Part shown: positions 1 through 12,030 of the stretch, piece after piece
How positions within the stretch are numbered: position 1 is the stretch's first letter
Layout of the letters: every line of letters begins with the position of its first letter
Assembly (NCBI GenBank): GCA_029204225.1
Contig: CM055096.1
Coordinates: 46,819,079-46,883,078 of the forward strand
Reading direction: 5' to 3'
Source of the DNA: Diphasiastrum complanatum
Taxonomy: Eukaryota > Streptophyta > Lycopodiopsida > Lycopodiales > Lycopodiaceae
DNA length: 64,000 nucleotides
Made by a program: the position numbers and the translations under genes
Notes under the pieces: generated by a model
Told to the model about the DNA's origin: nothing
Seen by the model: only the letters and a program-made list of their open reading frames with translations
Database searches by the model: none

Positions 1-387
1 CTTCATTCTCTTGGGTATCATCATAAATTATCTATGCGTACACAAGCTTGCCCTCTCCTCATAATGCATTGAATGCAATGTTTTATGCTTTAACTTTCAA
101 CATGACATTGAAGCCAACAACGACCGAAATATTAACGTCTTTTCCATGCCAAAAGGCGTATAAGACGAACAACTACATCAGATAGGATGGCACCAAGACG
201 GAGCAATGCCGTCAAACAACATAACTAAAACCAAAGTAACTAAGAAGAGAATAATTAATGTCCAGGATTATATGGTACGAAGACCAATTACAGATTCAAC
301 TAGCATCTCTTCAATGCTCTAACTCTCAACCTAACTCTGAACAATCTAAGATATCTCATCAATAGCAACAGGTTTAATATCTACAAA
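1..387. other. AT-rich stretch, no gene seen
   Basis: I see no supported coding region, repeat or RNA gene here. It directly follows, on the minus strand, the LINE ORF1-like remnant and may be the decayed continuation of that element. Confidence 0.3.
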
Positions 388-760
388 TCAAATGATACCA
401 TCTCTGTAGATCATCCGCTTTCCATTCGTTAGAGGCTCCTGTTTTGCCTTTTTCCGTTCTTGAACCTGAATGAAAGTAAGGTCTTCATCCAGGTCTATCG
501 TGGTACCCCGCAATGTAAATCTCTTCCCTAGCACTTCATGACGACCAGTTGCAGATGCAAAGCGTATGACAAGAGGACCTGGGTCCTTCTTAGGCCGCCA
601 TGCAATATCCATATCTTTGTCGTGGTGTTGAAGACTCTCTTCAAGAAACTTTTTAGCTTCACCAATAGCGCATCATGGGAGTTCGTAATACCTCTGACCT
701 GGACACTAAGAGCCTTTTGCTCTCGCAAACGGCTCTCGGTGAACGTAGCTGAGATAAATC
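388..760 (-). pseudogene. LINE/L1-type ORF1 remnant (RRM-like plus C-terminal domain)
   Basis: Two overlapping minus-strand frames join into one pattern typical of L1-type ORF1 nucleic-acid chaperones. The upstream frame carries LSVQVRGI followed by a short helix-like stretch. The downstream frame (74 aa, ending at 388) carries GPLVIRFAS, then LRGTTIDLDEDLT and GKRMIYRDG. Known ORF1 proteins show the same order: an RRM-like strand with VRGI, then RPVIVRF, then a glycine-rich turn and a DLT-type motif. A frameshift near 612-640 separates the halves, and no endonuclease or reverse transcriptase is seen nearby, so this is a fragment. The family is called from motif order only; a degenerate host RNA-binding protein cannot be excluded. 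Confidence 0.5.
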
Positions 761-1133
761 AAAGTTGTCCACAGCTTACCCTGAAGGTGAAGGTGGGTCT
801 GAAATGGAAGAAGATGACGAAGCAGATGAAGAAGATGATGAAACAGTGTTGGAAGGAAGGGCAAAAACCCCTTTACGGCGAGGCATTAGAACTAGATCAG
901 GCAGCAGGGTGTTGGATCAGAAATCTGCAGGCAGCTAGCATCCGAAGAGAGCCAGCTAGCCAGCGATGGAGCAGTTGAAAAAGAGGATCAGTGATCAGAG
1001 AGGTGCAGGGCGGAGTCATCAGCAGGCTATGGAACAGTCAACAAGGGAGCTGCAACTGCAACGATGGAGGCAAGGAGCAGCGCCCAGCGATGGACGCATG
1101 GGCATAGCCCAGCAATGGAGGCAGGGGTAGCGC

Positions 1134-1300
<167 letters not shown>

Positions 1301-2199
1301 TTGAATTGTAGCATAAAATTTTTGAGCTAAAGGACAATAACTGCTTTTCCGTTCTTTGATAAGAATATGTATTGACCCTCGGAGGATGCAGCTAGTTGAA
1401 AACATGTGGATCTCAACCCATAACACATGCAAAGCGTTGAGATTTTCTTGCTATGAATAATTAAAAAATCTTGTGTGACGGTTGCGTTGAAATACAAAGG
1501 CTTAATGTGGCTTGTTCCATGTGTAAGTTGTGTTTGTGCTCAACATGAAATAGTGTTTCCAGTGGATTTGAATTGGCCGATTCCTCTGATTCGAACCGGT
1601 CCATGCAAATTTCTTTCTTTTTTTGGTTTTTTATGAGTGCTAAGCCTTCTAATCTTATAAAAATAGTTTCTAAATGATATTTATAGCGCTTCATAAACTA
1701 CTACTAGTAATTATTGTGTCTGTGACACATGGATTCATTTGTCTACATGTTTGTGCATTGAAATTTGAGAGTTAGGACTAGTGTTTTGGTTTTCTCTGGT
1801 AACATGAAGCAATTTGAGCTATGAGTAAAAACTTATGCAAGTGGAAAAAACATGAATAATGATAGCAAATATTATTAAAATATAATGCATATTTTGCCCT
1901 TTTTGGCTTGTATACTTGTAACTTGTAAGTTGTGCATAAGACATGGAGGTAAAACATTTTATGTACATAATATATCCCACTTATGGTTTGATCAGATTCT
2001 TGCCATTCCTGGAGAGGAGCTTACCTTTGAATTGGGCGCACTTTCTGTAGGAGCATCTGATCTCTTTGTTATCTGCAAAGCTTGGAGTACTATTGGCAAG
2101 GGGAGTACTGTGATCTAGAAACTTTCTAATTTGGGAAAAAAAATTGAGTTTTCTGGAGCAACCAAGGCTGTAGGAGGACACTTTCTATAGTGGGAATTT
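1301..2199. other. Intergenic, no gene recognised
   Basis: Only short frames without recognisable domains are present. The end near 2190 abuts the gypsy fragment. I see no LTR boundary or target duplication here. Confidence 0.3.
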
Positions 2200-3170
2200 C
2201 AAAATGTGGTCGCTGATGCACTATCTCAGATACTGCATTGGATGAGCTTTATTGTAGTTGACAGTGATCTCATGGAGGAGATCAAGAGAGCTCAACAGAG
2301 CAATGTACATTGTCAACGTGTCTGGCATGATGCACGCAAGGCAGTCGACAAAGCGGAAGAGTCAGTCAAGGCTATCATTGTCGCAGAGGCACACACTAGC
2401 ACATATCTAACATACGCCGTGAAGGATGGTATGTTATTGAGAAACGGAAAGGTTTTCGTGCCAGACGTGAAGGATCTCCGTCGTAAGATACTTCATGAAT
2501 GCCATGACAGTCGCTGGGCAAGGCACTCGAGTATTCATAAGACCAGTGAGCTAGCCATAAGGCATTATTTTTGGCCATGATTGCAGCGGGACGTCAGAGA
2601 GTATGTCCAACATTGCACGACTTGCCAGGTGAACAGCGGGTAAGTCCTCTAGGCTTGCTACATCCACTAGAGATTCCTACAAGAAGGTGGGAAAGTATCT
2701 CCATGGATTTTATTGTTGGGCTACCCAGGACCCAGACGAGATCGAATTCCGTTATGGTAGTGGTAGACAAATTTTCCAAGATGGCTCACTTCATCGCAAC
2801 GACCAAGGGCACAACTCCGGAGGTTGCTGAGTTGTTTATTCAGAATGTCATCAAGTTGCATGGACTTTTGAAGTCCATTGTATCTGATAGGGATCCCAAG
2901 TTTACGGGAAATTTCTGAATTAAGTTGTTTGCCAGGTTGGGAACACAATTGCAAATGAGTAGGTCTGAGCATCCTCAGACGGATGGTCAGGCAGAGCGAG
3001 TGAACCAGGTCTTGGAAGATATGCTTACGGCATATGTCAGTGGTACACAAACGATCTGGGTAAAGCATTTACCGCTGCGTACAATGACAAGAGACATACA
3101 TCCACTGGACTGAGTCCATTTGAGCTCAATTATGGTTTCACGCTGCTAAGTCCTGCAATTATAGGAATTC
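2200..3170 (+). pseudogene. Ty3/gypsy RNase H end plus integrase, degenerate
   Basis: The fragment opens with VVADALSQ, the motif that ends the gypsy RNase H. It continues with an H2C2 integrase zinc domain (HDSRWARH, then CTTC near 2620-2635) and the integrase core. All three catalytic positions are readable: Asp in SMDFIVGLP, Asp in SDRDPKF and Glu in [10 protein letters not shown]. It is broken by a TGA at 2578, a frame change near 2640, a TGA at 2916 and another shift near 3075, after which the conserved [13 protein letters not shown] is read. The 3' end decays just before the LTR element at 3260. Retention of the SMDF form and the integrase style differ from the OTA integrases at 14 and 29 kb, so it is probably a separate lineage. 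Confidence 0.9.
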
Positions 3171-3259
3171 TGTATATTCTTGGGAAATTACCAAGAATAG
3201 ATGCTAGTTTTGAATTAAGCTTTTGCTAAGGCTATTAAAATCTATATAAAGAGGACTGG

Positions 3260-3748
3260 TGTAAAGACCACTAGGGACAATCCCCTAAGATGAGGATAGG
3301 AAAACACAAGAGAGACTGTGGAGCAAAACCACCCAACCAAACCTAGATCCCTCCTGGAGAATCCTCCTAGATCTAGCCCCCAAGCCATGCCATGTGACAG
3401 CAAGAGGATAAGAGCTCATCAGGTAACCTAGACCAAGTCATCGACGGGATAATCACTACCTCAATATATAGAGAGTAGGATCTTGTGCATGAGTCCATGC
3501 AATCCCCATGCAAGTCAACTATAAATAGGTCATAGCTCTACATGCATACCTCCTGCCTATATCAGTCACACATACATGCACTACTCCATATGTCTCAATT
3601 AGAGTGTCTGGGTCCTCTCAAGATCATTAGTCACCAACAGGCCTCGATGTGGAATAAAATCTAGGCGTGACTAATACTCTCGAACACTGGAGGGCCGGTC
3701 TACCATATTAGGACTATTCCATGTCCTTAGCAGAATATGGCCATAACA
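3260..3748 (-). repeat. 3' LTR of non-coding element
   Basis: Starts TGTAAAGACC and ends CCATAACA, and is matched almost base for base by 6530-7018. On the minus strand this is the downstream copy, because the polypurine tract lies beside it. Confidence 0.93.
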
Positions 3749-3761
3749 TTCTTCCTCCCTT
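3749..3761 (-). other. Polypurine tract of non-coding element
   Basis: Reads AAGGGAGGAAGAA on the minus strand, directly against the LTR. This is the expected plus-strand DNA priming site. Confidence 0.85.
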
Positions 3762-6518
3762 AAACAGGTTCTGTCCTGAGAACGGGGAAAAGAATACATG
3801 AAACTATTCCTTAAGCTTTCAAATCTTACCCATGAACCATTATTCCTAGTCTGATCTTTCCATCTGAATAAGCACTTAGAGATGCAACAATTCTTTAATT
3901 GCTTGCCTCTACTCAAGAATACTGATTCAAATTCCAAAAGATACACTAAGCAATAAATCTTCCAAATGGGTTGATCTTATCCAAAAGAAGAGTTCATCAC
4001 CTTCATGTAATCCCAACTTCATGAAACACTGGGTGACTTACCTTATTTTAGAAATCAAATTCAAAAGCTGAAGAAATTTCATTTCAATTATGTTGCAGAA
4101 AGTAATGCTTCTTGGTACAAATATTCTTAGAATATTAAAATATTCTAAAATACCATAATTCAGTCATCTAAAATCTCTAGGAGATCCATCAAGTCTCAGA
4201 CAATTATAACATCAAACCAGAGTACTGCAGTTACTCTAATGAGTTAACAGCCCCATTTCTAGCATCATATACAAGAAATCAGCATCTATCCGTATCTTGA
4301 TAGATTTATCTGTCTCCTATAAAATTGGAGATTTAGACTGAACTTTGTGAACAAGCACTTATAGACTACAATTTATAAAGAAAACAATTTCTCATAAGTA
4401 AACAATTACTTAATGGAAAGGCCTGTGAGATCCATACAATCTCAAGTATGCACTGGAGTAAAGGAGTTTAGAGTTCAACTAACAGATCTAAATCCTTGAC
4501 TCTCCCAATTGATCAAAAATTACTCATTATCTTAAGAATCCTCACATTTCCTTAAAATCTTCAAATGACCTTTAAGTATCAATTTTATGATTCGTCAATC
4601 ATAAACATTTAGAATCTTATGATTCGTCAATCATAATTCTCAGGATTATAAAATCATACTTAATCACGGAAAGATATTGGAATATATGCACTACATACAA
4701 CTCAAGAAATATAAGAATCATTCTGAAATCTTTTCCTCAAGGAAAATCACAGAATTTCAAAAATATTCTTCCAAACCGATTCTTAATGAGATTATGAGTT
4801 CCAAATTCTACAATCAACCAAGAAATTAAAGACCTTCATAACATTCGTCTTTAACAGCATAAACTTTATACAATCTCCTAGAACAACATCTAGAGATACA
4901 AAGTTCTGCTGAATTCCCAAAATTCAGTTTACCATTCTTGGCACCATTAGGATCCGGTATCCAATTGAGTTCACAGGGATACTATCACTAATGAATCAAG
5001 TTTATTTCTAAACTGAGAAATATTCATCCAAGAATTCAGTATCCTATGCACACAATTCCCTAATGAATCTAAATGACTCATAAATTATGTGTCTTACAAG
5101 CAATACACACAAAACAAACAGTTTCTGGTGAATGCCCTTCACACTGTCCGTTTTACCAATTAACTTTCACAGGAGTAAATCAACTACTCAAGTTGATTAC
5201 TCATGATTTAGAAATCTTAAATGTCCAAGTGCAGCTCTTAATTGTACATGTACAACACCACATTTAGATCACCATCCAAATCATTTTAAGTTAGCCAATA
5301 GATCTATCAAAACAGATCTGTTAACTCTGCAAGTAATTGTCAAACACAATACTTGATCACATGTCTATGTTCAACAATTAGGTTAAGTGCACCATATAAC
5401 CTTAGTAACCAGGAATACATAGTAGATCCAAACAAGATTAATCGTGCACCTATGAGAATAATCTCACTATGACCCAGTACATAAACACATATGTCCTTAT
5501 CTGGCAGATTTCTCCAAAATCCCATATGTTACTCACATATCTTCACTGAGAATCTTGCAACTCAGCTACAGAAGATTCTATTTCTCATGAGTAAACAACA
5601 TATCTGGGAAATCTCTGAAGTGAATAATTCCACATCACAAGTTTCCAACCATCATACTTTTATCCACAAAATTCCTTCAACCTACCAACCTACTTCAGAT
5701 CTTAGTGCACAAACTAAGATTAAGCTGACTTATACAGACATCTTCGGACAAAAGGTTCAGATTAAAGCTTTATTCCACTGATCCAATCCATAGCTAAATG
5801 GTATTTAGTAGCCAATCAGTGAACCTTAATTCAATCTTTACCACTACTTCCCATATTCATGAATATCTCGTAGCTCAAAAACCCCCAAATCTCCTCTAGT
5901 TCCAGATTATTCAAAATAATCACTAGAGATTTTCTCTATTCACACTGGATAGTTCCACCATTGCACATAAACTGGATTCCACGAAAGAAATCTATGCACT
6001 GGTTGATCCCATGAAAGTCTTATTCCTATCATTTTCTTCTCCCCCTTTTAAAAGAAATTCCATAACTTCGATCAAAAAATTCCCAAGAGACAACGTATAA
6101 GATATTAAAGATTTGAAAAAGTCAGTAATGAGTATTCAATACTATTACAAACCGGACTTTTTCCTTAAAATCATAAAATATCTTATCTTGAGTGATAGAA
6201 ACATTACTCTCAATAATCAACTATCTGATAGAGATAATCAATTGGGTTCAGGAAGTCTAAATTCCACTTAATCAATTGAAAACATCAATCGATTCTGAGC
6301 TATATTCACAAACCTGAAATGGAAGCATGAATTCATATAACTTAAACAATCCTTCAGAACCTAGTTCTACACTGGAAGTATATAAGAAATTTCTAAAAAG
6401 TAGAGGTTTAAAATTAAAAGAGAAATAGCATTTAAGGGTTTCCGATTTGGAAATTATGAGATACCATTGAGGGATCTGGATCTATATCTCATAACCTCTC
6501 CAAATACCCTAAGATCTA

Positions 6519-6528
6519 TCTGATACCA
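6519..6528 (-). other. Primer-binding site, tRNA-iMet type
   Basis: Minus-strand TGGTATCAGA lies one base inside the 5' LTR and matches the complement of the plant initiator tRNA-Met 3' end used by many LTR elements. Confidence 0.88.
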
Positions 6529-6529
6529 A

Positions 6530-7018
6530 TGTAAAGACCACTAAGGACAATCCCCTAAGATGAGGATAGGAAAACACGAGAGACTGTGGAGCAAAACCAC
6601 CCAACCAAACCTAGATCCCTCCTGGAGAATCCTCTTGGATCTAGCCCCCAAGCCATGCCATGTGACAGCAAGAGGAGAAGAGCTCATCAGGTAACCTAGA
6701 CCAAGTCGTCGACGGGATAATCACTACCTCAATATATAGAGAGTAGGATCCTCTGTGCATGAGTCCATGCAATCCCCATGCAGGTCAACTATAAATAGGT
6801 CACAACTCTACATGCATACCTCCTGCCTATATCAGTCACACGTACATGCACTACTCCATATGTCTCAATTAGAGTGTCTGGGTCCTCTTAAGGTCATTAG
6901 TCACCAACATGCCTCGATGTGGAATAAAATCTAGGCGTGACTAATACTGTCGAACACTGGAGGGCCGGTCTACCATATTAGGACTATTCCATGTCCTTAG
7001 CGGAATATGGCCATAACA
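6530..7018 (-). repeat. 5' LTR of non-coding element
   Basis: Near-identical partner of 3260-3748, lying next to the primer-binding site. Small compensating indels leave both copies at 489 bases. Confidence 0.93.
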
Positions 7019-8154
7019 ACTGCCACCCCACCTATCTTATTCTATTGTAGCTCATTCAGACTTATGATTAATCTGAGTTATGTTCCTTTTTTGAATCATC
7101 TTGTTGTGTGAATGAGTACTAAAATGATTAGTTTGCTCCTCTATCTTGAATTATTCTCATAATTCTAACACTATTCAAATGTTAGTAGGATGTATCTAAT
7201 GTTGACATCTAAGTCGAGAGAGGGCTTACATCCAAGGTATTCGTAATATGGATTCCTAATAATTTAGAATATAAGAATTAATAATCCATAGTTTATAATC
7301 TACAAATCTACTATGTCAATTTATCTATGTTTACATAATGGGTTCGTAATTTGGAGTTCTTTGTGGTCGAAGCCTAAAAAGCATACATTTTCATACTGTA
7401 AAAAACCTAATTTATTGATTGAGAGTTGAGGCACGGGGGTATAGTAGCTAGAACACTTTTACATAGACTGTTACATGTTCAAGAATCAACTTCATCATGC
7501 ACAACATTAGCTTTCATACATTTGTACAATGATCGAGTTTTTATCACTTCCCCTAAAGTCAATGGCTGACTCAGTAATGATTAAGGCTAGCGCTAAAGAG
7601 CAAAGCCAATCAAATGAGGTCCCTACTTCCTCGTGAAAGTCACGGAAATTTTACATTTCATCGCTTCAACTTGCTCGAAACCTAACTAAAAAGCCACAAC
7701 AAAAAGCTAGTGCTTGGGCTAACCTTTTTATCCATATTGTTGAGCTAGAAGTATCAGAGATCCAAAAAGGAAATATTCAATGGAGCTATATATAGTTAAG
7801 ACATGTATCAAGTGTGGATGACATGTGCATAAAATCCTCATTTAGACATAGAATGGGGGTTGTTCCTGCTCTAGCCGGTGGGATCACAGCCTTCTTCTGA
7901 CCAATGAATTGTGATGAGATACGCGAGTAGCAAGTATCATGCTCTTGAATTGGCATAGCGTCTTGCGGCTCTTACACATCTAACATATGGAGCATTGTAG
8001 TTCGCACTGCTATATTCTGTGTTTTGAAAATTCATCATGCAAGGTTAGTGAATGACCTTGTATAAGCGATTAGTCTTGAATCGTGACATAGATGCATTGC
8101 ACTCATATATGACAAAGGACTTTGTTCTCTACTTGACACCCAAAAGACGTTAAT

Positions 8155-8157
<3 letters not shown>
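7019..8157. other. Intergenic, no gene recognised
   Basis: AT-rich sequence with many stops and no domain seen. The gypsy integrase interrupted at 3260 does not clearly resume here. Confidence 0.3.

Positions 8158-8220
<63 letters not shown>
8158..8220. repeat. (CT)n microsatellite
   Basis: About 63 bases of CT dinucleotide followed by an A-run. It lies within what would be the intron downstream of the exon-like fragment at 8295-8585. Confidence 0.97.
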
Positions 8221-8222
<2 letters not shown>

Positions 8223-8294
8223 AAAAAAAAAGTTTAAAACTGGTGAATTTTCTCATCTTTTACACCTCTTCTTCAGCTATTTTGTATCGCACAC

Positions 8295-8585
8295 CTGTCG
8301 CATGCATCCTCCAGGGACGAAAATGAACGATCAATATCTGGATTGCAAATTCGCATCAGATCTTGGCGAGCCATTTCCACCTCCATAGAAGTCGGCGGTC
8401 GATCATTTTGTGATTTTAGCCCTTTCTGAATATTTCCATCGGGAAATGCAACGGTTTGTGCAGAAACGGCCAGCTTTTTTTCCTTCATTTTTGTGTCTTC
8501 CAAATGCTGCTGAGACACCAGCGGAGAGACGGAGACTTGTGCTGCACTCTTGGAAGCCATGGGAGTTGTCTGTACCATTGTCACC
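8295..8585 (-). pseudogene. Exon-like fragment of GLTSCR1/BRIP-type protein
   Basis: A 291-base open block on the minus strand is bounded by a good acceptor (pyrimidine-rich, then ACCGTAG) and a donor (GACAG before GTGTGC). Near its 3' end it encodes MEVEMARQDLMRI, then NPDIDRSFSSLEDACDR. Plant GLTSCR1-domain proteins (BRIP1/2, SWI/SNF complex subunits in the nucleus) carry a very similar NPD-DRPFSSLEDA-RLLPYH block, and the donor falls just where the LLPYH part would begin on the next exon. I could not find that next exon downstream; a CT microsatellite lies there. A weak candidate upstream exon (VQPTTSEAEAPRLFQF, near 8940-8995) was seen. It may be a decayed or captured gene piece. The name rests on recalled motif similarity. 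Confidence 0.45.
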
Positions 8586-10292
8586 CTACGGTAAAGAAAA
8601 CGGCTATGTGATAATATGAATTTCAGTACTAGAAGCACTACAGAGTTCTGCAGAACAAAGAAGAATGCATCTATTATCTGTACGAAAGTGGTAAGAACGC
8701 ACACTGTCAATAACAGGTGAAAGGTCAGCTAGCCGATGAAGCAGCAGTAAGATATGAACATTAAGGCACATGAAAGCGCTCCAAAGCCATGGAAGCAATG
8801 AGAGAGGATCAGAAAGCCATCGAAGCACCGCAAACTATTGAAACCATAACACAGGGCAGATTTACGGAGCAAAAATTTGAGCAGATGTGGCCCATGACTG
8901 ATCAGAAAGAAACAAGCGCTTATGATCCTAACACGTGAATTTAGAAACTGAAACAGACGAGGAGCTTCAGCTTCGGATGTAGTAGGTTGCACGTATGGTT
9001 TTGCTCGACCAAAACGAGCAAGAAGTTAGAAGCATCTCCATAAGAAAGCAAGAAAGGCTAAAGCTGCCTTCCCTTTCTTCCTGCTTCGCACGAAAACTCA
9101 GATCGCTTTTCAACTCTGGCTGCACGGACGTCGTCACACGTGATCATCATTTTTCAAACAATTTCTAAGTGCTCACATTTTTACACACTTGAGTTAACAC
9201 TAAGGGCAATTCTAGGGCAACTCTATTTGTCTAGCCATTTCACTTGCTGCCCATTTTTCATCAAATCTTGGCAATTGAGTTGACGTGTGCAATGGATCGA
9301 ACTTGGTTTGGTAAGCGTTACAAGGGTCTCAATTTAATTGACTTATTTGAATAGATGTGGGTCCACTTTTGGCCCTTGCCTTGCAAAGGCAATATACTCT
9401 ATGTCTTGAAGTCACTCAATGGAGTTTGGAAAAAAGTTACTGTTAAAGGATACTCTATGGTGGCGACCTAAACTTTTAAGGCCTAAACCTTGGTTAAGGG
9501 CTAAACTAACATGCATATGTTCCCATTAAAAAATTCTTATGAAAGCATGCAAACAATGGATGATCCATAAGGCCAAAAAAGTAGCAAATGTGGTGCTTTA
9601 CTATGGATAAATGGTGCTTTCCTATGCATGCATGGATAGATTCCCAGAAGCAGAAGCTAGCAAAAGGTATCTTCAATCTCGTGGTCTATAGTTGTTTATT
9701 CGCTGCTCCTAATCAATAATTTGACAGGTTTTTCTTTAGATCCTCGGCATCCTTTCTGTGCCCACGGTCCCCCCAAGCTTTGTCAATCTATTTGGCTATG
9801 CTATAATGAGAACATATGGTTTGAAGCTTTTGCCCTGGTAACGATTGAAAATTGGTTGTGAGATAAGGATGCTTAGGCTCAATTGCTTCATGCAGGCATC
9901 TCCTCCTTTAGATTGAGTGACAAGGCATTTATGACAAGAGGATAAATTCAGAGAGAAAATACGAGAGCTGCTAAAATAATATGCAAAGATTTTGGCGGTG
10001 TTGAAGGTTTAAGGTTGATTTCTTCGATGGTGAATCAAGCGCACGAGCTGCAAATTTTCTATGGTAAATATTTTGATATTCACAAGGATTAACAACATCG
10101 AGTTTTCTCATATCAATGACAGCACAGACGCCTTCATTTGACTTACTCATATCAACGTAGCTTCAATGAAATCGTTGTCAACATAAAGGCGAGAAGATCC
10201 ATAGATTGCAATGATAGGCTTGGCCAAGTATTATTATTAATAATCAAATATTTTTCTAATCTGGCTCTGAACTCGTATAAGAGCGGTCATAG
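8586..10292. other. Intergenic or intronic sequence, no further gene
   Basis: No domain-bearing frame was found except the weak candidate exon near 8940-8995. Sequence close to 10290 is the abrupt left edge of the copia block. Confidence 0.3.
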
Positions 10293-11693
10293 TTAAAATG
10301 GGTGTTTAGAACAAAGTTTCATGCGGATGGCACAATAGCAAAGTATAAGGCACGCCTAGTAGTGAAGGGTTATGAGCAAAGCAAAGGAATTGACTATGAA
10401 GAAACATTTGCTCCAGTGGCTAAGTGGACTACGCTACGTCTTATCATTGCCTTAGCATCTCATTTTGGGTGGAAAATCCATCAAATGGATGTGAAGTCTG
10501 CTTTTTTGAATGGTGACTTAGAAGAAGAAGTTTACATGTTGCAACCGCAGGGCTTTATGGCAAAAGGGCAAGAACAGAAAGTAAGTAAACTACGCAAAGC
10601 TCTTTATGGCCTTAAACAAGCGCCACGCGCATGGTATGGACGCATTGACAGTTACTTTCTTTCACATGGATTTGTGAGAACAAATTCAGACCCAAATCTT
10701 TATGTTCTTATAAATGATGACAACATTGCCTTGATTGTACTTTACGTTGATGATATCATTATCACTGGCAATAATGAGAACCTTACTTGTTCTATCAAAG
10801 CCAACTTGTGCAAGCAATTTGAGATGACAGATTTAGATCTTATGCACTATTGCTTGGGTGTCGAAGTATGGCAAACTAGCAGTGATATCAAGTTATGTCA
10901 AAACAAGTATGTAGGAGAGATATTGGAGAGATTTCACATGACAGAGTGCAAACCTTCCATCACTCCTTGCGAAGCTGGAAGGAAATTATCTCGTATTGAT
11001 GATAGTGCACATGTTGATACTACACTATTTCGTCAGCTAGTTGGAAGTTTAATATATCTTACAACTACACGTCCTGCTATCTGCTATGTTGTAAGTTTGA
11101 TTAGCCAATTCATGTCATCACCCACTTTGAACCATTGGAAAGCTGCAAAAAGGATTTTGAGATATGTAAAAGGTACACCAAACCTTGGTCTAGTCTACAA
11201 AAGACAAAGTGTTTTACCTAAATTGCAAGGTTATGTTGACGCTGATTGGGCTGGAAGTATAGATGATAGAAAGTCAACAACAGGTTATACCTTCAATTTT
11301 GGTAGCGGCTATTTTTCATGGTCTAGCAAGAAGCAAGATACTATTTCTCTTTCTTCCACAGAAGCCGAATATAAAGCATTAAGTTCTGCTACCCAGGAAG
11401 CTATTTGGCTACGTAAGTTGTTATGTGAGATTGGCATGAAACATGAAAATCCCACAGTTATTTTTTGTGACAGTCAAAGCGGAATACAATTGGCTAAAAA
11501 TCCAATCTTTCATGCAAGGACAAAACATATTGAAGTAAAATATCACTTTGTGTGTGAAAAATTACAATATGAAGACATTGGTATTATACATTGTTCTACG
11601 TTGTTACAAGTTGCTGATATATTTACAAAAGCTTTGAGTAAAGAAAAGTTTGAAACTTTTAGAGCTAAACTTGGCTTAAACCAAGTTATGTAA
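10293..11693 (+). pseudogene. Ty1/copia reverse transcriptase-RNase H, 5'-truncated
   Basis: One uninterrupted frame of about 465 codons begins inside the RT at KWVFRTKFHADG; an in-frame TAG at 10290 precedes it. RT motifs follow in order: HQMDVKSAFLNGDLEEE, KALYGLKQAPRAWY and the catalytic YVDDIIITG. RNase H follows with VDADWAGS, STEAEY and FCDSQSG, then the usual C-terminal HARTKHIE and ADIFTKAL. The frame ends in TAA inside an 18-base A-run. Gag, protease and integrase are missing upstream, so the copy is a 3' fragment even though the remaining frame is intact. Frame preservation suggests a fairly recent truncation. Confidence 0.95.
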
Positions 11694-11786
11694 AAAAAAA
11701 AAAAAAAAACTCTTACTTGTAATGCTATCATGGAGGTATGTTCCATGAATAGAGTATACTCTAAAATGGAAAGTGACGTTGATCAT

Positions 11787-11798
11787 TGAGGGAGAGAG
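11787..11798 (+). other. Polypurine tract of copia fragment
   Basis: TGAGGGAGAGAG lies about 95 bases after the copia stop codon and precedes a TTAAAAT start of LTR-like sequence. The same GGGAGAGAGTTA arrangement occurs at 60602-60615. Confidence 0.6.
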
Positions 11799-12030
11799 TT
11801 AAAATAGCAATGATCGACTTATACAGTGCTTTCCTATTTCGACGGCACCACGTGTGCTTAGTTTTAGAGTTATCGGGCCATCTTTCTTTTACGAGCCCTT
11901 TGAGTGTTTTTAAGGAACTCATCTTTGTACTTACTAGTAGTTCTTGAATATACAGTTTGAAGAGAGTAATTCTGTATTCTTGTTGCACTTGACGTTGTGC
12001 TGTGGTGATTGATCCGATCGGGTGCTTTCA
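11799..12030 (+). repeat. Probable 3' LTR of copia fragment (end uncertain)
   Basis: Follows the polypurine tract, as a 3' LTR should. No partner copy was recognised in the window, so the right boundary is a guess. Confidence 0.4.

Larger units (their letters stand above)
3260..7018 (-). mobile_element. Complete non-coding LTR retrotransposon (LARD-like)
   Basis: Two 489-base direct repeats (3260-3748 and 6530-7018), each starting TGTAAAG and ending ATAACA, flank a 2.78-kb interior. A primer-binding site complementary to initiator tRNA-Met (TGGTATCAGA on the minus strand) lies just inside the right repeat, and a polypurine tract (AAGGGAGGAAGAA) just inside the left one, so transcription runs on the minus strand. 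Flanks ACTGG and ACTGC are consistent with a 5-base target duplication with one change. No frame inside reaches 100 codons or shows gag or pol motifs, so it must have depended on enzymes from another element. The two LTRs differ at roughly fifteen positions by eye. Confidence 0.93.

Noticed and set aside
538-978. Plus-strand 146-codon frame opposite the LINE ORF1 remnant
   Set aside because: It overlaps the better supported minus-strand motifs and has no domain. A second plus frame rich in Glu/Asp (780-930) is short and ends in a stop.
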